Notes: generated from the letters alone by a model not told the origin. 64,000 bases of DNA from Delphinus delphis (GCF_949987515.2 NC_082689.1:99548957-99612956); one strand, 5' to 3'; shown: positions 20,690 to 33,733, numbered from the stretch's first letter. Made by a program: numbers and translations.

Positions 20690-22107
20690 AAACCCTTTAA
20701 TTGGAAGATAATGAGACCCTTTGATTGGGCCACTACTGGTTTACTTGTTTTTTTCTCAACCGTTCTTTATAGAATGTTGAATTTGATGGGAGAGTAGAAG
20801 ATGAGGTAGAAGATAAGTTTGTTTCTGAGAAAAAGGAGAGACCTCAGTGAACACCTGTTTAAGTATGTTTTCTTCTGCTATCATTTGGACATGTTTGAAA
20901 TATACAATAACCCCAACATTCAGCTACCACTTTAAAACAAGTGCCATGAAGGCTTCATAAATGGCAAAACCATTGAACTTTTTCTTCCCTAAAAGAACAA
21001 GATGCTAACCAGTAACCATATAAAGCCCTAAGGTGCTTCTCAGACAATAGGCAGCCTCTGAGAGAACAGAACAGTCTACACTTGAAGTACTTACAGCCTG
21101 TCATTAACGACAAGGACCGTGGTGAGCAAGAACTTTCAAAAGAAAAAGAAAAAAAAAAAACATGGGCTAAGATTATTGCAGGCTACTGTGTAATAATTTC
21201 TTTTTGATTATAAAAAAGGGGATACTCACACTTGGGGGAACTTAGGTTTCTTTGGAAGCCGTCATGGCTGCACATGAAATCCAGTCCTTCTTCCGGAGGT
21301 TATAAATTAGAGGTCCTCACGCAGGTTCTGTTACCCAGCACACACCGTATTTTAAAAAAGATTCTCATAAAAATCGGGATTTCTACTTTGTCTGAAAAAT
21401 CTGAGTATCTACCTCTGGGTAGTCGGCATGTCTGTATTTCTGTATTGCAAAATTGTCTGGAGCCAAGTAGCAGCACCTTCATATTGTCACACGCCTGGGA
21501 TATTAGACCCTGTTGGCCTGGGGACAGTGTCATTCATTTACTTTAGCTGCCTAGCCCCTGGGGACTTTTGTGTCTGAGTCCTTTGTGTCACGCTGTCAGA
21601 CTGGATATTCTTTCTCATTCCTTTCATCCAGGGCAAATACCATGAGGGTCGTGGCATTGCAGAACTCAAGGGAGTGACTTCAACCTTGGAGACCACAGAC
21701 TCCATTAATGCCATGCAGGGGTTATGAGCCTGCCCGAGGCCCAATCCCAGCTCACAGCCTGGATTTAACATGAGGTGTTCCCAACTACTCTGCCTCTCCT
21801 GGGGCCCCTCAACTCACTCTGCACTTGCAATTAGATTTACATCACTGCCTTTAGAGTCATGGAACCAAAATGAACCTGAACACAGGGTGGGGGGGTGGAA
21901 CTGAGGTCTCGAGAGCTTGAGGACATCCCTGACACGGCCACATTCTGAGTGGAGGAGACATTTAGTTAGGCAGTAAGCTTTCTTGATCAATAATCCGTTC
22001 CTAGAGATCATTTTTATTTTTAAGATATTTGATGGCAGGAAGTAAACGTTCATACTTTCTTTTATCTGCTACAGGGTTTAGCCCACAGCTAGTGACACAG
22101 GACTTGC
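20690..22107. other. Unassigned non-coding DNA
   Basis: No exon or repeat could be supported. Open frames of 104 codons (21232-21546, plus) and 77 codons on the minus strand overlap each other and have no domain. An A-rich run lies at 21140-21162. Confidence 0.45.
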
Positions 22108-22268
22108 TGTGACACCTATGGTCCAAGGTCCAATAGCTAGCAGCAGCACAATCTGGGAGCTTGTTAGAAATACAGGCCATCTGGGTCCACTCCAGGCCTC
22201 TTGAATCAGTCTGTATTTCAACAAGTTCCCTAGGTGATTCATACAGTTAGAGTTTGAGAGACACTGAT
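22108..22268 (+). mobile_element. hAT-Charlie MITE relic (MER3/MER20-like)
   Basis: 'gtgacacctatggtccaagg', then 'cacaatctgggagcttgttagaaat', then 'gaatcagtctgtatttcaac', ending 'tagagtttgagagacactg'. This layout is typical of small hAT-Charlie elements with 'cagtgnttctcaa' ends. The exact family is uncertain. Confidence 0.65.
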
Positions 22269-22269
22269 G

Positions 22270-24055
22270 GGTATACAGAGAATACTCGAATAAAAATGGA
22301 ACATAATATAGGTTGATTGTTAAACAACACAGCTAAAAATTCTAATGCTTTCATTACAGGAGTTTCCTGGAGCTCCTTACTGGCTTCAGCACAGAGTAGT
22401 ATGTGATTTTTCTGTTTTATTCATTGGGATCCTCCTAAGATTTTGTTTGAAGGGAAGGTTGCAGAGGTTAAAGAAAATCCATAACAAAACAAATCACTGT
22501 TTTTATAGCATAAACTGAGTAGAGAAAATAGAGGAATGAGGTGGGATTCATTAGGCAAAGCTCTGTAGAGTGAGGTGGTAAATTTGAAGGGTCTTTGATG
22601 GGTATCGAGAGGCACAGCTGGTCATGATGGGGATCGGAATTCTAACTTGAATCCGAAGAAGCTTGCCTTGTTGTGGCTGTTATTACCTATTTTCTAGAAT
22701 GTTGGGCTTTTCTCTTCCTTCTTCCCTTCTCTAGTTGTCCTCCCAGTTTCCTCCTTTGCTTCTCTATTGCTGTATTATTGTTGTTCTTGCCCATTTCTAA
22801 ACTTGACTCTCAAAATCCCACATACGTGACTGATTTGCTGATTCTGATAACCCAGGATTATCTGGTCTTCCAGCAAAGCAAAGCATGACTACCTTAGGGT
22901 TAGAAATGGGAAATATCCCTGAGATGAGAGTTAAATGCCGTTTTGTACAAAAGAAGGGTCGGGGCTAGGGTACACCCTCCTTTCCCATCCCACCCTACTC
23001 ACACAAGGCACTCCAAATTGAAAAGGTTGCTTATACTGTCTGATACAGTTTGAGAGGGCATTGAACTGCCTGGAAAATTCATTAGGGGCACATTTACCCA
23101 CCAGGTTAGGCATGGAAGAAACAGGATCTTGGTATGAGTAGGTTGGTTTCTATCCACGTTAAAAAAATTCTGGAAACTGAGGTGATGATGCTACCAACCT
23201 GGGTAGATCAGAATGGCTAGGCCAAGGTTTCCAAAAGTACATTTCTTTTTTGTGGTGATGTGGATAGAACACAGCATTGTATACGACATTCTAATGTTTT
23301 TCATAACATTTAGGGATATCCAGATGGGTCTTATTTAAAACAAAATTACATATTTTTCAGATTGTAAGAAAAATAAAATACAAAGCTTTAGGTAGAATAT
23401 TAAATATTGAGTTTGTATAAACATTCACATAAAATGTATTAAATATTTTTAATAGGTTTCCTTCCAAGAACATAATGCTTTATATGAGGTATTTATGTTT
23501 GCGATAGCTGCGAGTGATTTTTGAGGAAGATAATTTAATTATGATCTCTTTCAATTCTTTATCATCACAAGTAGATATCAGATATCAGGAGTGTTCATAT
23601 TACTTTTTTCTCCATTTAACTACAATTGTTTTCTTGCCATCGACAAAAAATTTAGTTTCTTTAAATTATACATCAAGGGAGTTGTAATTCTCTAGTCCTT
23701 ATGATTGTAATTTGTCCTTTTTTCTCAAGTGAAAATGTAATGTTGAAAATACTTGTGATAAGGCATGCATATGGATTTTTATTGATTTTTTTCATATCAA
23801 ATATTTTAAAATAATGATGACGATTTTCTTTAAGCACACAGATATTGTTCTACTAGTATTAATAATTATCCTTCAGGAGCCCAATAAAGTGCTGATTAAA
23901 CATTATTAATGAGTCATCTCCACCTCACTTTTCAAAGTTGAGTTGCTTTGAATCCGTACATTTTGTCAGTAAATAATATAATTTTACATGATTTTTGCAA
24001 TAATTGGCTAAATTCATTCCAGTGCTCAAAAATGTGAGAGATGTAAAGCCACGTT
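22270..24055. other. Unassigned, AT-rich non-coding DNA
   Basis: No gene is recognised. 23330-23900 is very AT-rich and may hold decayed L1 sequence that I cannot delimit. Confidence 0.4.
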
Positions 24056-24832
24056 TTCCCCTAGCTTTATTGCAATATGACGGAAAATAAAAATTGTATT
24101 TTAAAAATGTATTTAGGTTGTACAATATGGTATTTTAAAAGTATACAACATTATGATTCGATATATATTATCAAATGATTACCACAACCAAACCACAGTC
24201 AAGTTAATTAATACATCCACCACCTCACATAGTTACCTTTTTATAATTTTTTATGGTGAGAACACAAGATCTACTTTCTTAGAGCATTTCAAGTACACAA
24301 TACTGTATTATTACCTGTAATTACCAGGCTATACTTTAGATCCCAGAACTTATGTATCTTATTGCTGAAAGTTTGTACCCTTTGACCAACATCTGGCTGT
24401 TTTCTCACCCCCTCCAACCCCCAGCCCCTGGCAACCCATCTGATTGTATGAGTTTGGCATTTTTAGATTCCAGGTATAAGTGAGATCGTAAAGTATTTGT
24501 CTTCCTCTGTCTGGCTTATTTCACTTAGCATGTTGTCCTCCAGTTTCACCCATGTTGTCACAAATGGCAGGATTTCCTTCTTTTTTTATGATCAGATAAT
24601 ACTCTATTGTATTTATAAACCACATCTTTTTATACATTTATCTGTTGAAAAATGCTCAGACTGTTTCCATATTTTGGCTATTGTAAATAATGCCGCAGTG
24701 AACGTGGGAGTGAAGAAATCTCTTTGAAGACTAATTTCATTTTCTTTGGATATATACCCAGAATTGGGATCGCTGGATAATATGGTAGTTCTATTTTTAA
24801 TTTTTTGAAGCAAGTCCGTTTTTGAAACCAAA
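24056..24832 (-). mobile_element. L1M (L1MA-like) 3' end
   Basis: The antisense 3' UTR starts with 'ctttattgcaatatgacgg' and runs through 'ccaccacctcacatagttacc', 'ctggctgttttctcacccc' and 'ttcacccatgttgtcacaaatggcaggattt'. It ends in the ORF2 C-terminal region ('tattgtaaataatgccgcagtgaacgtggg'-type sequence). No open frame is left. Confidence 0.88.
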
Positions 24833-25425
24833 GTTTAAAAGTACTTTGGATTTAGTGATAACGGTGTGCTCTTATAACTAGTTTCTTGAACTCCACCTAA
24901 TACTATTGTAAAAAAAAAAAAAAAAAAAAGAAAAGAAAAAGTTTTATAGAAAACTGTACAGAAAAACTTTGTTTCATATTTTGTTCTTGCACACACTTAA
25001 ATTTCAAATATTTTCCTGTCTTGTGACTAGGTACCAGTGCAGTTTGTGGCAATTTGTTTAATAACTTTCCATGCAAATGAGTCTTAAATGCTGAAGAGAA
25101 AGGCGCACTAATAGAAAGTTGAGAAAATCCTTATGTTGCCTAATTATTCATGTCAGCTTCATTTGCGGTGAATTATTTGTTTGTCTTGTAAATCTGATAA
25201 CTTTAGCTTTAATTAAAAAGCATTCCATTTTGTTGAGAAAATAAATGTCAAGTAAAAATTAAATCTACTTAAGTATAAAGTTCTCTAGAGAAATGGGGAT
25301 CTTTATAGTTTCATAAAATTGATTTTCTGGTTATTGGAATATTATGTTTAATTTAATTTAATAATAAAAAAATTAAACTATAAAATGTCTTTTTTTCTTT
25401 TCAATATTCATTTGGTTTTTAAATT
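24833..25425. other. Unassigned AT-rich DNA with A-run
   Basis: An A run of about 20 bases lies at 24910-24930, followed by gaaaag units. I recognise no element body upstream of it. The rest is AT-rich. Confidence 0.45.
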
Positions 25426-25565
25426 AAAATATTTTTTTACCATTTTAACCATTTTTTAGTTTATAATTCAGTGGCATTAAGTATATTCACAGTGTTGTAC
25501 AACCATCACCATTATTCAATTCCAGAACTTTTTTTTTTCAGAACTTTTTAAAAATAAAATGTGAC
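25426..25565 (-). mobile_element. L1M 3' UTR fragment
   Basis: 'accattttaaccattttttagt', then 'ttcagtggcattaagtatattcac' and 'gtgttgtacaaccatcaccat', a typical antisense L1M 3' end. Confidence 0.8.
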
Positions 25566-26164
25566 TTTTAAATGTTCAAGGTCTACAGTTTATTTAGTAA
25601 ATCAATTTTAGTTAGGTCCAATTATTTTTATTAGAAATAAAAATTTGTTAAACAAACAATAATTATTATGAAATTTCCTGAGACTTTAAACGTCAAAATA
25701 TAATAAAATATAAATAAATTGAGTTAGAAATCTAGAAAATTAACATCAGTTATCTTTTAAATATCAATATCTAATAAGAAAAAGTGGTAACAACGGCAAG
25801 CCTATGTAACTTCTAGATTAGTAGAGAAATCATGAAAGTAAACCATTAAAGAGAAAGAACAGAAAATGATTTGTCTACACTAGCAAACAGAAGAACCTTA
25901 TTCTTGATAAATAAATTACAGACCAGTTGGGGTGATTCAAAAGGAAGATGCTTCATGTTATCCTCATAAAGTCATTTGCTGATGTAATGATTGCTGAATT
26001 CAGAAAGTTACATACAAATGGTATTCAGACTTCATTTCAACTATTCAAGTTTTGGAATGGTTGAAAATATGGCTTTAAATTTTTATTTACACTTCACAAA
26101 TTTAGCCATCAGTATGTCTCAGCTGAACTGTATCTCATTTGTTGACATCGGCTGAGTAACTTCG
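25566..26164. other. Unassigned AT-rich DNA
   Basis: No recognisable repeat or gene. Confidence 0.45.
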
Positions 26165-26432
26165 GCTTGGTGGTGAAGTGACTGGCCAGAGTTTGGACCA
26201 CCTGGATTTTAAGCCAGGCTCCACCACATAGTTGTTATGTGGTCTTAGGTCAATCACTCTGTGCTTCTGTTTCCTTGTCTGTAAAATGGTGATAGTGGCA
26301 ATGCCTGTTACATTTTGGCTGACATGAGGAATAAATGAGTTAATATATATATTTCACTTCCAAACGATGCCTACCATATAATAAGTGCTCAGTTAATGTT
26401 ATTCATTTTTATTACTACTACCACTAGTAATA
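26165..26432 (-). repeat. MIR SINE relic
   Basis: Antisense MIR: 'tttaagccaggctccaccac', 'ttgtctgtaaaatggtgatag' and 'aataagtgctcagttaatgtt'. Nearly the whole element is recognisable. Confidence 0.85.
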
Positions 26433-26489
26433 GTAATATTAGTGTATGAAAAAGAGACCCATGATCAAATGATAAATATCGAATTAGGG

Positions 26490-26625
26490 GAATTCCCTGG
26501 TTGTCCAGTGGTTAGGACTCAGTGCTTTCACTGCTGGAGCCCAGGTTCAATTCCTGGTCAGGGAACTAAGACCCTGCAAGCCGTGCAGTGCGGCCAAAAA
26601 CAAACAAACAAACAAACAAAGAAAA
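26490..26625 (+). mobile_element. Short tRNA-Glu SINE (CHRS/Bov-tA head type)
   Basis: Head 'gaattccctggttgtccagtgg', B box 'ggttcaattcc', then 'ggtcagggaactaagaccc' and 'gcggccaaaaa' with a (CAAA)n tail. The 9-bp duplication gaattaggg is at 26481-26489 and 26626-26634. It is distinct from the two main SINE forms of the window and probably older. Confidence 0.9.
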
Positions 26626-26634
26626 GAATTAGGG

Positions 26635-27904
26635 CAAAATCAAGTAATCAAGCACCTTTCTTAATTATAGAATTTTCATAGCTCTTAATAAACTTTTAAT
26701 ATGCATTGTGAATCTCTAAGGAGGGAGACATAGTGTATAGTGTTTTCTAAGTTTATATAACCATAGAACACTAATTTGGCCCAAGGATCTCTTGTGGACG
26801 CTGCTCTGCAGAACACAGTTTGGAAAACAGCAGCCTAGTGGTGTCCCCAGGACTAAATCAACCTCTGCAACATTCTTTCAATAAGCAAGTCCTTTCTGAA
26901 GTTCAGTCCCAGCTCTATATACCTCCATGTTTGGAACCATAGTCTCATACTCTTTGTCAAGGCAGGTTTAGCAGATGGTAAAGCATGATAGAAAGATAAT
27001 AAACACTTACTGATCTTGCTAATTTTGTATCATCTAACACATTAACCCAGTCCCAGATTTTTCTTGGTTCTTTGAAGACCTCTGCCAGTGAGAACATTTG
27101 GAACATTTGTTCCTTCAGACACTTTTTGGGTTACATGTGAATATTTCCATCCTATTTGAATCTGTTTTCAAAATAAAGCATGATCAGAAGCTGCTTTAAA
27201 TGTTTGAGCAAAGTCCAAATCCACTCAGACGACTTTGTGAAATGTCATCCATGCCCAGATCCCTGGTGTATTTATGATGTTCCTGCTGTATCTTTCTTTT
27301 CCACACCTTTATTTTTTAGACATCCATCCCATTCTTCTCTCCAGGAAGGAGTACAACCAATATTAAACATTGAGACAGTCTCCCTGAGGAGTTGCCAATA
27401 GCTGCATAGCACATGGGCCAAGTTCTGCTGTGTCTAACAGCCACGGCCCAGGAGGCAAATGACAGAAGCTTCCCAATCACATCCAGATGAGCAGAGAGGG
27501 CTGCATATGCTGTAGCTGGTATACTGGCATCCAACCCTTGTGAATCTTGATAAAAAAAATACCGTGTATACTTCAAGGGAAAACTAAATACTTTCTTCAC
27601 AAATACCATCAATAGTAGCATCAATTCCCAGGAGTGGTGGATAACAGCTAACCCCTATTTATGAACTTGTATCTCATCACCACACTTCTCAAGAACATTA
27701 CATTTTAGCTTCTCACTCAACCAATGGCTTAGCAAGAGAACTGTTTTCTCCCCCTACCTTGGTTTGAGAACAAGGTATCTGAATTTGGGTGCACATGAAG
27801 TTGGTTGGACAAGCTCCTGGATGTGAAAGCACCTCAGACCATACACAGAAATGATTATTTTTCAATCAGCAGTCTCTGCAGTAAAATATGAAGGCTTATG
27901 GGCA
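26635..27904. other. Unassigned non-coding DNA
   Basis: No exon is supported. 26800-26850 resembles the end of a small hAT relic but is too short to call. The 102-codon minus frame at 27316-27624 has no domain. Confidence 0.45.
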
Positions 27905-28110
27905 CTTAAGAGGGCACATAGCACTGGTTCTGAATAAGCTCTAGCATTTATTAGCTGTGTCCGTGAGCAAGTTTTGTTAACTCCTCAAAGCCTATTTCTC
28001 TCAATTGTAAAAATCACCTGATGTCAGGATTGAAAGAAATAATGTGTGTAAAACCCTTAACAAATGTCTGAACATAGTGAAAGCTCAATAACTGTTATTA
28101 TTATACACTA
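27905..28110 (-). repeat. MIR SINE relic
   Basis: 'tttattagctgtgtccgtgagc', then 'cctatttctctcaattgtaaaaatc' and 'gaaagctcaataactgttattattat', an antisense MIR. Confidence 0.75.
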
Positions 28111-29225
28111 TTTACTGGTCCAGGACTTTTTTAAATGTAAGGTCAGCATGGCTTTTCCACCAGAGATGATCAGTGAATGCTTTCTGAATTGCAGCAATAG
28201 CATTTCAGGACATGTGTCTTTCTAAAGGGTTAATTTCTCAACCTCTTGCTCGGAGAATCTCCTAACCTCATGGTCCCATTCTGCATTTGTTAAGCTCTCC
28301 ATGCTTGCTCTCTTGTCTTCGCAAGTTTCTTGCAAAATGAGCTTCCTACTGTTTGTGGGCTTTGCCCTATACTTTCTTGCCTTCATAACTGCACAGGGCT
28401 CTTTGCACTATACTGCCAGCTTTGCAGAGAATAAAAGCTTGAGGGAGGGGAGAGGGAGAAAAAAACCTCTTGAGGGAGGCTTCCTTGAGAAGACGCCCCC
28501 AAGAGCTTCAGATCCATAGTCAGTTAGAGGAAACTGGACAGATGTTCAGAAAACCACGACTGTGAATTGGGCATAGCCAAGAAAAGCTCTGTGGAGAAGC
28601 CAAGATTTGAAGAATGGATAGAATTTGGCTAAATGGAGAAGTAAAAGGGAAGAAGAGAAGTGAAATGAGGAGAAAAAGCTCTACAGAATATTGGAAAAAG
28701 TCTTGGATTTGAAACCTGAAAATCTAGGTTTGATTCATTGTTTTGCCTTTCAAACTGCAATCTCAGGCAAAATATTTCAAAAGGCTGAGGCTTAGTTAAT
28801 CCATGATGCAAATATGGGCTGGTAATGTGGAGCTCAGAAAAATTCTGGGAGAGGGTATTTAATAAACATTAGTTGAACTGAATTTTATCGATGAGAGATT
28901 AGAAGACATATTTAGTTGTAAGTTTTAAATTTTGATATTATCAATTATGCCAAGCTGTGAGTGCTTGAAAATATAGTATTGATAGAATCCTGATATAAAA
29001 CAAGCATTGTCAGACCCATAAATACTAAGCTATTTTCAGGTACCTACTATGCCCTGGCGAGCTCAGACCTCAGCGTTTTGTCCTGTTTCTTACATCTGAT
29101 TTATATGAAGTATACTTTAAGGCATTTTAAGAAATTTGCCTTTCCAAGAAAACCTATTATACCCGATAGACTCCTGCATATGTAACTATTTCCATTTAAA
29201 ATTATTTAAAAATTTTTTCTAAGGA
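28111..29225. other. Unassigned non-coding DNA
   Basis: The 72-codon frame at 28301-28519 begins with a hydrophobic stretch but has no recognisable family, promoter or splice context. I do not call it a gene. Confidence 0.45.
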
Positions 29226-29510
29226 CCAGAAGACATACATTTTTTAAAGTCCAACTTGTTTAAAATTTGGTAAATAGAGAATATAACGAAAGAATGAAAA
29301 ATCACAAATAAAGTTTTCTTACTTAAAATTTTCCTTCATGACATATTCTTTGAAAATATCATTATTAATGGCTTCATATTATTCCAAGGTGTAGATATTG
29401 TGTAATTTATTTTGCTGTTCTTTGAATAGTGAACATTTACTTGGTACCGTTTTCATTGTTGTAATTAAACCTGCAGTGGATATCCTTGTGTAAAAACCAA
29501 CGTCCATGGT
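29226..29510 (-). mobile_element. Old L1M fragment
   Basis: Antisense L1-like text near the end: 'gcttcatattattccaaggtg' and 'aaacctgcagtggatatccttgtg'. It is diverged; the left edge is a guess. Confidence 0.55.
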
Positions 29511-30507
29511 GATTCCATTGTTTTAAATCTTTAAAGAATATATCGCCTTTATTTCTAGGTTTAAAATTCCAACTTGACCCTCAGTTTGTTACACAAATCT
29601 CTTCTGCAGCATAAGAAGTACCATTCTCCTTACATGCTAGCAGAAGTGGTTCATTTCCATTGGCAACCTACCTAGGACCTACTACACCAAATATGGCATT
29701 TCCTTAGGAAAGTTTTACCTGTTTTGCTGAAAAGATTTTACTCACTGAAGAAGAAAATACATCATCAGACAAAAGATTGTTAGGTAAACTCTGGAAGAAT
29801 TAACTTTCAGATATTTAAATCTAGAATTTAAATAGATCACCTTGAAGATAGATTTAATTAATGTTCTCAGGTTGGGTATTAGCGAGACAAAAAGGATTTT
29901 TCTAAGAACGGATGAGCATGCTGATGTCTTTAATTCAATTGTCGTTTTCTGAATGTAACTAGTATTCTTGGAAAACAGTTGAAAAGCCTCAGGAAAATAG
30001 AGTAATGAATGAATATAAGCCTTTGATCAAGAATTAGGAAGAATTAATGTTCCTTTATAAATAGTTATCACATGCTTTGTATAGGGTTATATATTTTTAA
30101 TCTCTGTCCTGGTTACAGAAGTTGAGAACATTTGTTACAAATGGATTGGCTTGTGCATTCTTATCCAACAGATTATTTTTACATATCTAATTAATAAATT
30201 ATTTGTTCGGTGGCCCTTTTATTTCATAGGAGCTATCATCTCAGAAATTCTTTACTCTGACAAAGTGATGTATTGTGTAATTTTATTCCCGAAGCTAATT
30301 TGTCATTTTAAACCACATTTATGAAATGTTAAAAGCCCCTAGCAGGGGCTGTAAAATGAACCATTAAGGTTAGTTTATCAATGACCAACTAACTAAAATA
30401 CCTTTATTTTGTTTTAATTGCATAATAGTAACTACAATGGTAGGCACACACACACCCACATGGGTAACTGCAGAATAATAACCATGTGACCAGAATCATT
30501 TACTATT
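29511..30507. other. Unassigned non-coding DNA
   Basis: AT-rich, with no recognisable repeat or gene. A short CA run lies near 30450. Confidence 0.45.
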
Positions 30508-30520
30508 GAAAATGCCTTTC

Positions 30521-30731
30521 GGGGCTTCCCTGGTGGCGCAGTGGTTGAGAGTCCGCCTGCCGATGCACGGGACACGGGTTCGTGCCCCGGTCTGGGAAGA
30601 TCCCACATGCCGCGGAGCGGCTAGGCCCATGAGCCATGGCTGCTGAGCCTGCGTGTCTGGAGCCTGTGCTCCGCAACAGGAGAGGCCACAACAGTGAGAG
30701 GCCCGCGTACTGCCAAGAAAAAAAAATAAAA
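30521..30731 (+). mobile_element. Short-form CHR-type SINE
   Basis: Head 'ggcttccctggtggcgcagt', B box 'ggttcgtgcccc', body 'gagaggccacaacagtgaga', then an A-rich tail. Flanks gaaaatgccttt (30508-30519) and gaaaatgtcttt (30732-30743) differ at one base and are its target-site duplication. Confidence 0.95.
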
Positions 30732-30743
30732 GAAAATGTCTTT

Positions 30744-31069
30744 TGATTTTAAGGTATAAGGTAGATGATGTTTATATACACATGCTCATTATTTCCCGAA
30801 ACTCCTGGAAACAAATACTTTGTGTTTCAGTATGTTCCTTTCGTCATATAAAGCTCAATAAAAGCTATCTTAAATATAAGCTAAAAATAGGTTGCTTTCC
30901 AAAGACAATTAATTATATTACTAATATCTAATTGTATACTCTTACTAGCATACACAGTCACAGCTGTAGCATTGAACACACTTGGGTGTGGCTTTGTGTT
31001 AGCGTACAGACACTAAAGCTACAACCAGAGGTGGAGAAATAGCTTCTCTTCTTTGGAAATATGCTACCA
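30744..31069. other. Unassigned non-coding DNA
   Basis: Nothing recognised. Confidence 0.45.
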
Positions 31070-31200
31070 TTATTCAACAGATCCTTATTGAGCATCTACT
31101 GTGTGCCCAGATGCCATGCTAAGCCCTGGGGATACAGACATGAGTAATACATACATGATCCTGGTTTTCCAGAGCTTAGGTTCTGGTGGATACTGAGATA
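31070..31200 (+). repeat. Ancient mammalian repeat (L2/MIR class, uncertain)
   Basis: 'tattgagcatctactgtgtgcc' followed by 'gctaagccctggggatacag' and 'ttccagagcttaggttctggtgg' is a widespread mammal-wide repeat pattern. The family name is uncertain. Confidence 0.6.
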
Positions 31201-31204
31201 AGCA

Positions 31205-31425
31205 CACTGGCAATATGAGAAATAGTGGACAGCTCCTGCTTTCCAGGTCATTTAATCTCTACCAGGTCATTTGGTCTCTAGGCCTGTGTTTCAGTGGTAA
31301 AATGGGGGTGGTGGTAAGACAAATCACATAGAGATGCAAGGATTGAATGATTTATATGTCTGAGGCAGAGTGATTGGTCTATTATGGGTGCTCAATAGGT
31401 GTTGGCATGTGATGATGGTGATGCT
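31205..31425 (-). repeat. MIR SINE relic
   Basis: 'gtgtttcagtggtaaaatgggg' and 'attatgggtgctcaataggtgttgg' are antisense MIR features. The 5' part is degraded. Confidence 0.65.
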
Positions 31426-32634
31426 GTTATTTTGAACGTGGATTTCTGTGTAAGTGCTCTGGGGTGAGTGCCATGTGAGATGCTCAGTGCATGGAGAGGG
31501 GCAGAATATTTTCTGGCTTGTGAATAATGAGAGAGGCATGTGAATAATGAGAGGGTTGGAAATGGGAGGAGGGCTTTGCTATTATACACTTATTATTGTA
31601 GGCAGAGCATCACACCTGGGAAAAGCTTCATAACCATCCATGAGATAACAGCCGCAGCAGCTAAGAGGAAACAATAAAGACCTGGTGAAAGCAGAATAGC
31701 ACATATTGACTAGAATGGTCTTGAGTGGAGGGTAGGGAACCATGCGGTGTCATATCAACCTGCTTGAAATTGCTGAGGTAACTAGAGAAGGTCAGCTTTT
31801 GCTGTGGAACCCAGGAAAGGGACAGAGGGCAGAAAGTGAAAGGGCAGAGGATAGTGGGAAGTGAGGGATGCTGGAGTAAAAGGAAAATGAAGGAGGTAGA
31901 GTAGTTCAAAGAAGAAAGACTCAGAATTCAGAATGGTGATTTGCCCAGAAGTGGGTATAGCATGGGCAGGGATGGAAGAGAGGGACTTACTTTAATGTCT
32001 GTGGGAACCAGTAAGAGGAAATTGAGGCCCATAAAGATAAGTGGACTTGCCCAAATCTCTCACTGAAAAGTTTTAAAAAATCTCATATCAGACAAAATAG
32101 GATATATCAAAATGGGGAACAGAATGCAGTAAACTAGCAGAAGACATTCTTAGTAATTCTGACCTTAAAAATTAGAGGATTCACTCATTACTGCAGAAAA
32201 ATTTAGCATGGGAAATGAATTATAAAGAAAAAGATGATAAAGAAAAAGGTGATGGGTCTTCTTCAATTTTAGTTTGAATTAAGGATAGAATATCACTGAT
32301 ATATAATCATGGAGAGATATAGAGGACAAATTGAAGACTTTCTACAAGTGAGAAGAACTTCCTTTTACTTCACCATGGAAGATGGTTAAAATCACGTGGT
32401 AGGTAGTGCCCTGAATTAGGAGACTGGGCTTCTGGTGAAATTTTGGTGAATTTTTAGGGAGTAGCATGCTTTTTCTGGGCCTCCGTTTCCTCATCTATAG
32501 GTGTTATACAAAAAAATATTTTCATTTATATTTCTACCTGATATTTCATTTTCTAAAATACTTAATTGTCTATTTTAGTGAAGGTATGCTGCAAGAATTT
32601 ACTGCAGTGGTGGACAAGTGTAGACAGGAATAAG
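31426..32634. other. Unassigned non-coding DNA
   Basis: Contains a 20-bp tandem duplication at 31519-31558 (tgtgaataatgagag in both units) and a possible small antisense MIR piece near 32470-32510 ('ctccgtttcctcatctatagg'). No gene. Confidence 0.45.
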
Positions 32635-32880
32635 ACAAGTATCTGTCGATGAAAAATAGTGATTAAGAGCTAAACTTTGCAGCCAGACTGCCTGGGTTCA
32701 AATCCTGGGTCTGTGCAGTCTGATCCTGGGCAAGTTTCTCAACTTCCTGTGCCCCAGTTTCCTCATCTGTAAAATGGAAACAATAATATTATATTCTTCA
32801 TAGTGTTTTTGTGAAAATTAAATAAGTTAATGTGTGTAAGCCTGCTGATAGCAAGGCCCTGCACATAAGGAGTCAAGAAT
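32635..32880 (-). repeat. MIR SINE relic
   Basis: Well-preserved antisense MIR: 'gcagccagactgcctgggttc', 'ccccagtttcctcatctgtaa' and 'aatgtgtgtaagcctgctg'. Confidence 0.88.
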
Positions 32881-33493
32881 TGCTCCTAAGCTTCACGAAA
32901 AAGATGGAACTAATGGAACTAATGTGAACTAGGTGTTAAAGATAAAAGATTTGGAAAGTGATTCCAGGCAAAGGAAATAGCATATGGAAAAAGAGGAACA
33001 AGTATGCATTTGGCACCTATGGACGGGAGATAGTCACACATGTTCTAGAGTAGAAAGAAATCAGGAATGGATAAGCAAGGCCATTTGTTTCTAGTGTAGA
33101 AATTCTTACTAGAAGGATTAGGGAATTCTGTCATGGCTACCGAGCACCAGTGTGCCTGGCTCTGTGATGACAGCTGATAGGAAAATGCTGAAGGTTCTCA
33201 AAAGGGAATGGCATAATAAACATGACTTTTGGGAAAGCTGAATCTGATAACCATATTCTGCTTGAATCAACATTTATTGGCACCATTTGGCCAGCATTCT
33301 CTGCAAGAGTAAGGTAAAAGATCAGGAATAATTTTAGCGAAGAGTAGTTCTGGTGTCTACTAAAATGTTCAGTACCAGTGACAGAGTGGACTAAGGTTTG
33401 GGCCATGACAAGGTAAACATTCCCTTTGGGCTTTCCCATGTAAATCACAAGTAGGTGGTGCTGGGGTCACTAGAGAGAGTTAGTTTTATAATT
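32881..33493. other. Unassigned non-coding DNA
   Basis: A minus-strand open frame of 103 codons (33137-33448) has no recognisable domain, and I do not call it a gene. Confidence 0.45.
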
Positions 33494-33503
33494 AAAAGAT
33501 CTG

Positions 33504-33542
<39 letters not shown>

Positions 33543-33733
33543 TGGTACGCGGGCCTCTCACTGTTGTGGCCTCTCCTGCCACAGAGCACAGGCTCTGGAC
33601 GCGCAGGCTCAGCGGCCATGGCTCACGGGACCAGCCGCTCCGCGGCATGTGGGATCTTCCCGGACCGGGGCGCAAACCCGTGTCCCCTGCATTGGCAGGC
33701 GGACTCTCATCCACTGCGCCACTAGGGAAGCCC
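33504..33733 (-). mobile_element. Short-form CHR-type SINE with 36-nt poly-T tail
   Basis: An uninterrupted T run at 33506-33541 (inverted poly-A) is followed by 'gtggtacgcgggcctctcac', the body, and the head ending gggaagccc. The duplication aaaagatctg is at 33494-33503 and 33734-33743. The long pure tail points to a recent insertion. Confidence 0.95.

Noticed and set aside
24905..24935. Poly-A run suggesting a processed pseudogene
   Set aside because: No recognisable gene body or target-site duplication upstream; treated as a simple A-rich tract.
28301..28519. Possible small secreted or membrane protein (hydrophobic N-terminus, 72 codons)
   Set aside because: A single short frame with no recognisable family, splice context or promoter. 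This is expected by chance in 64 kb.
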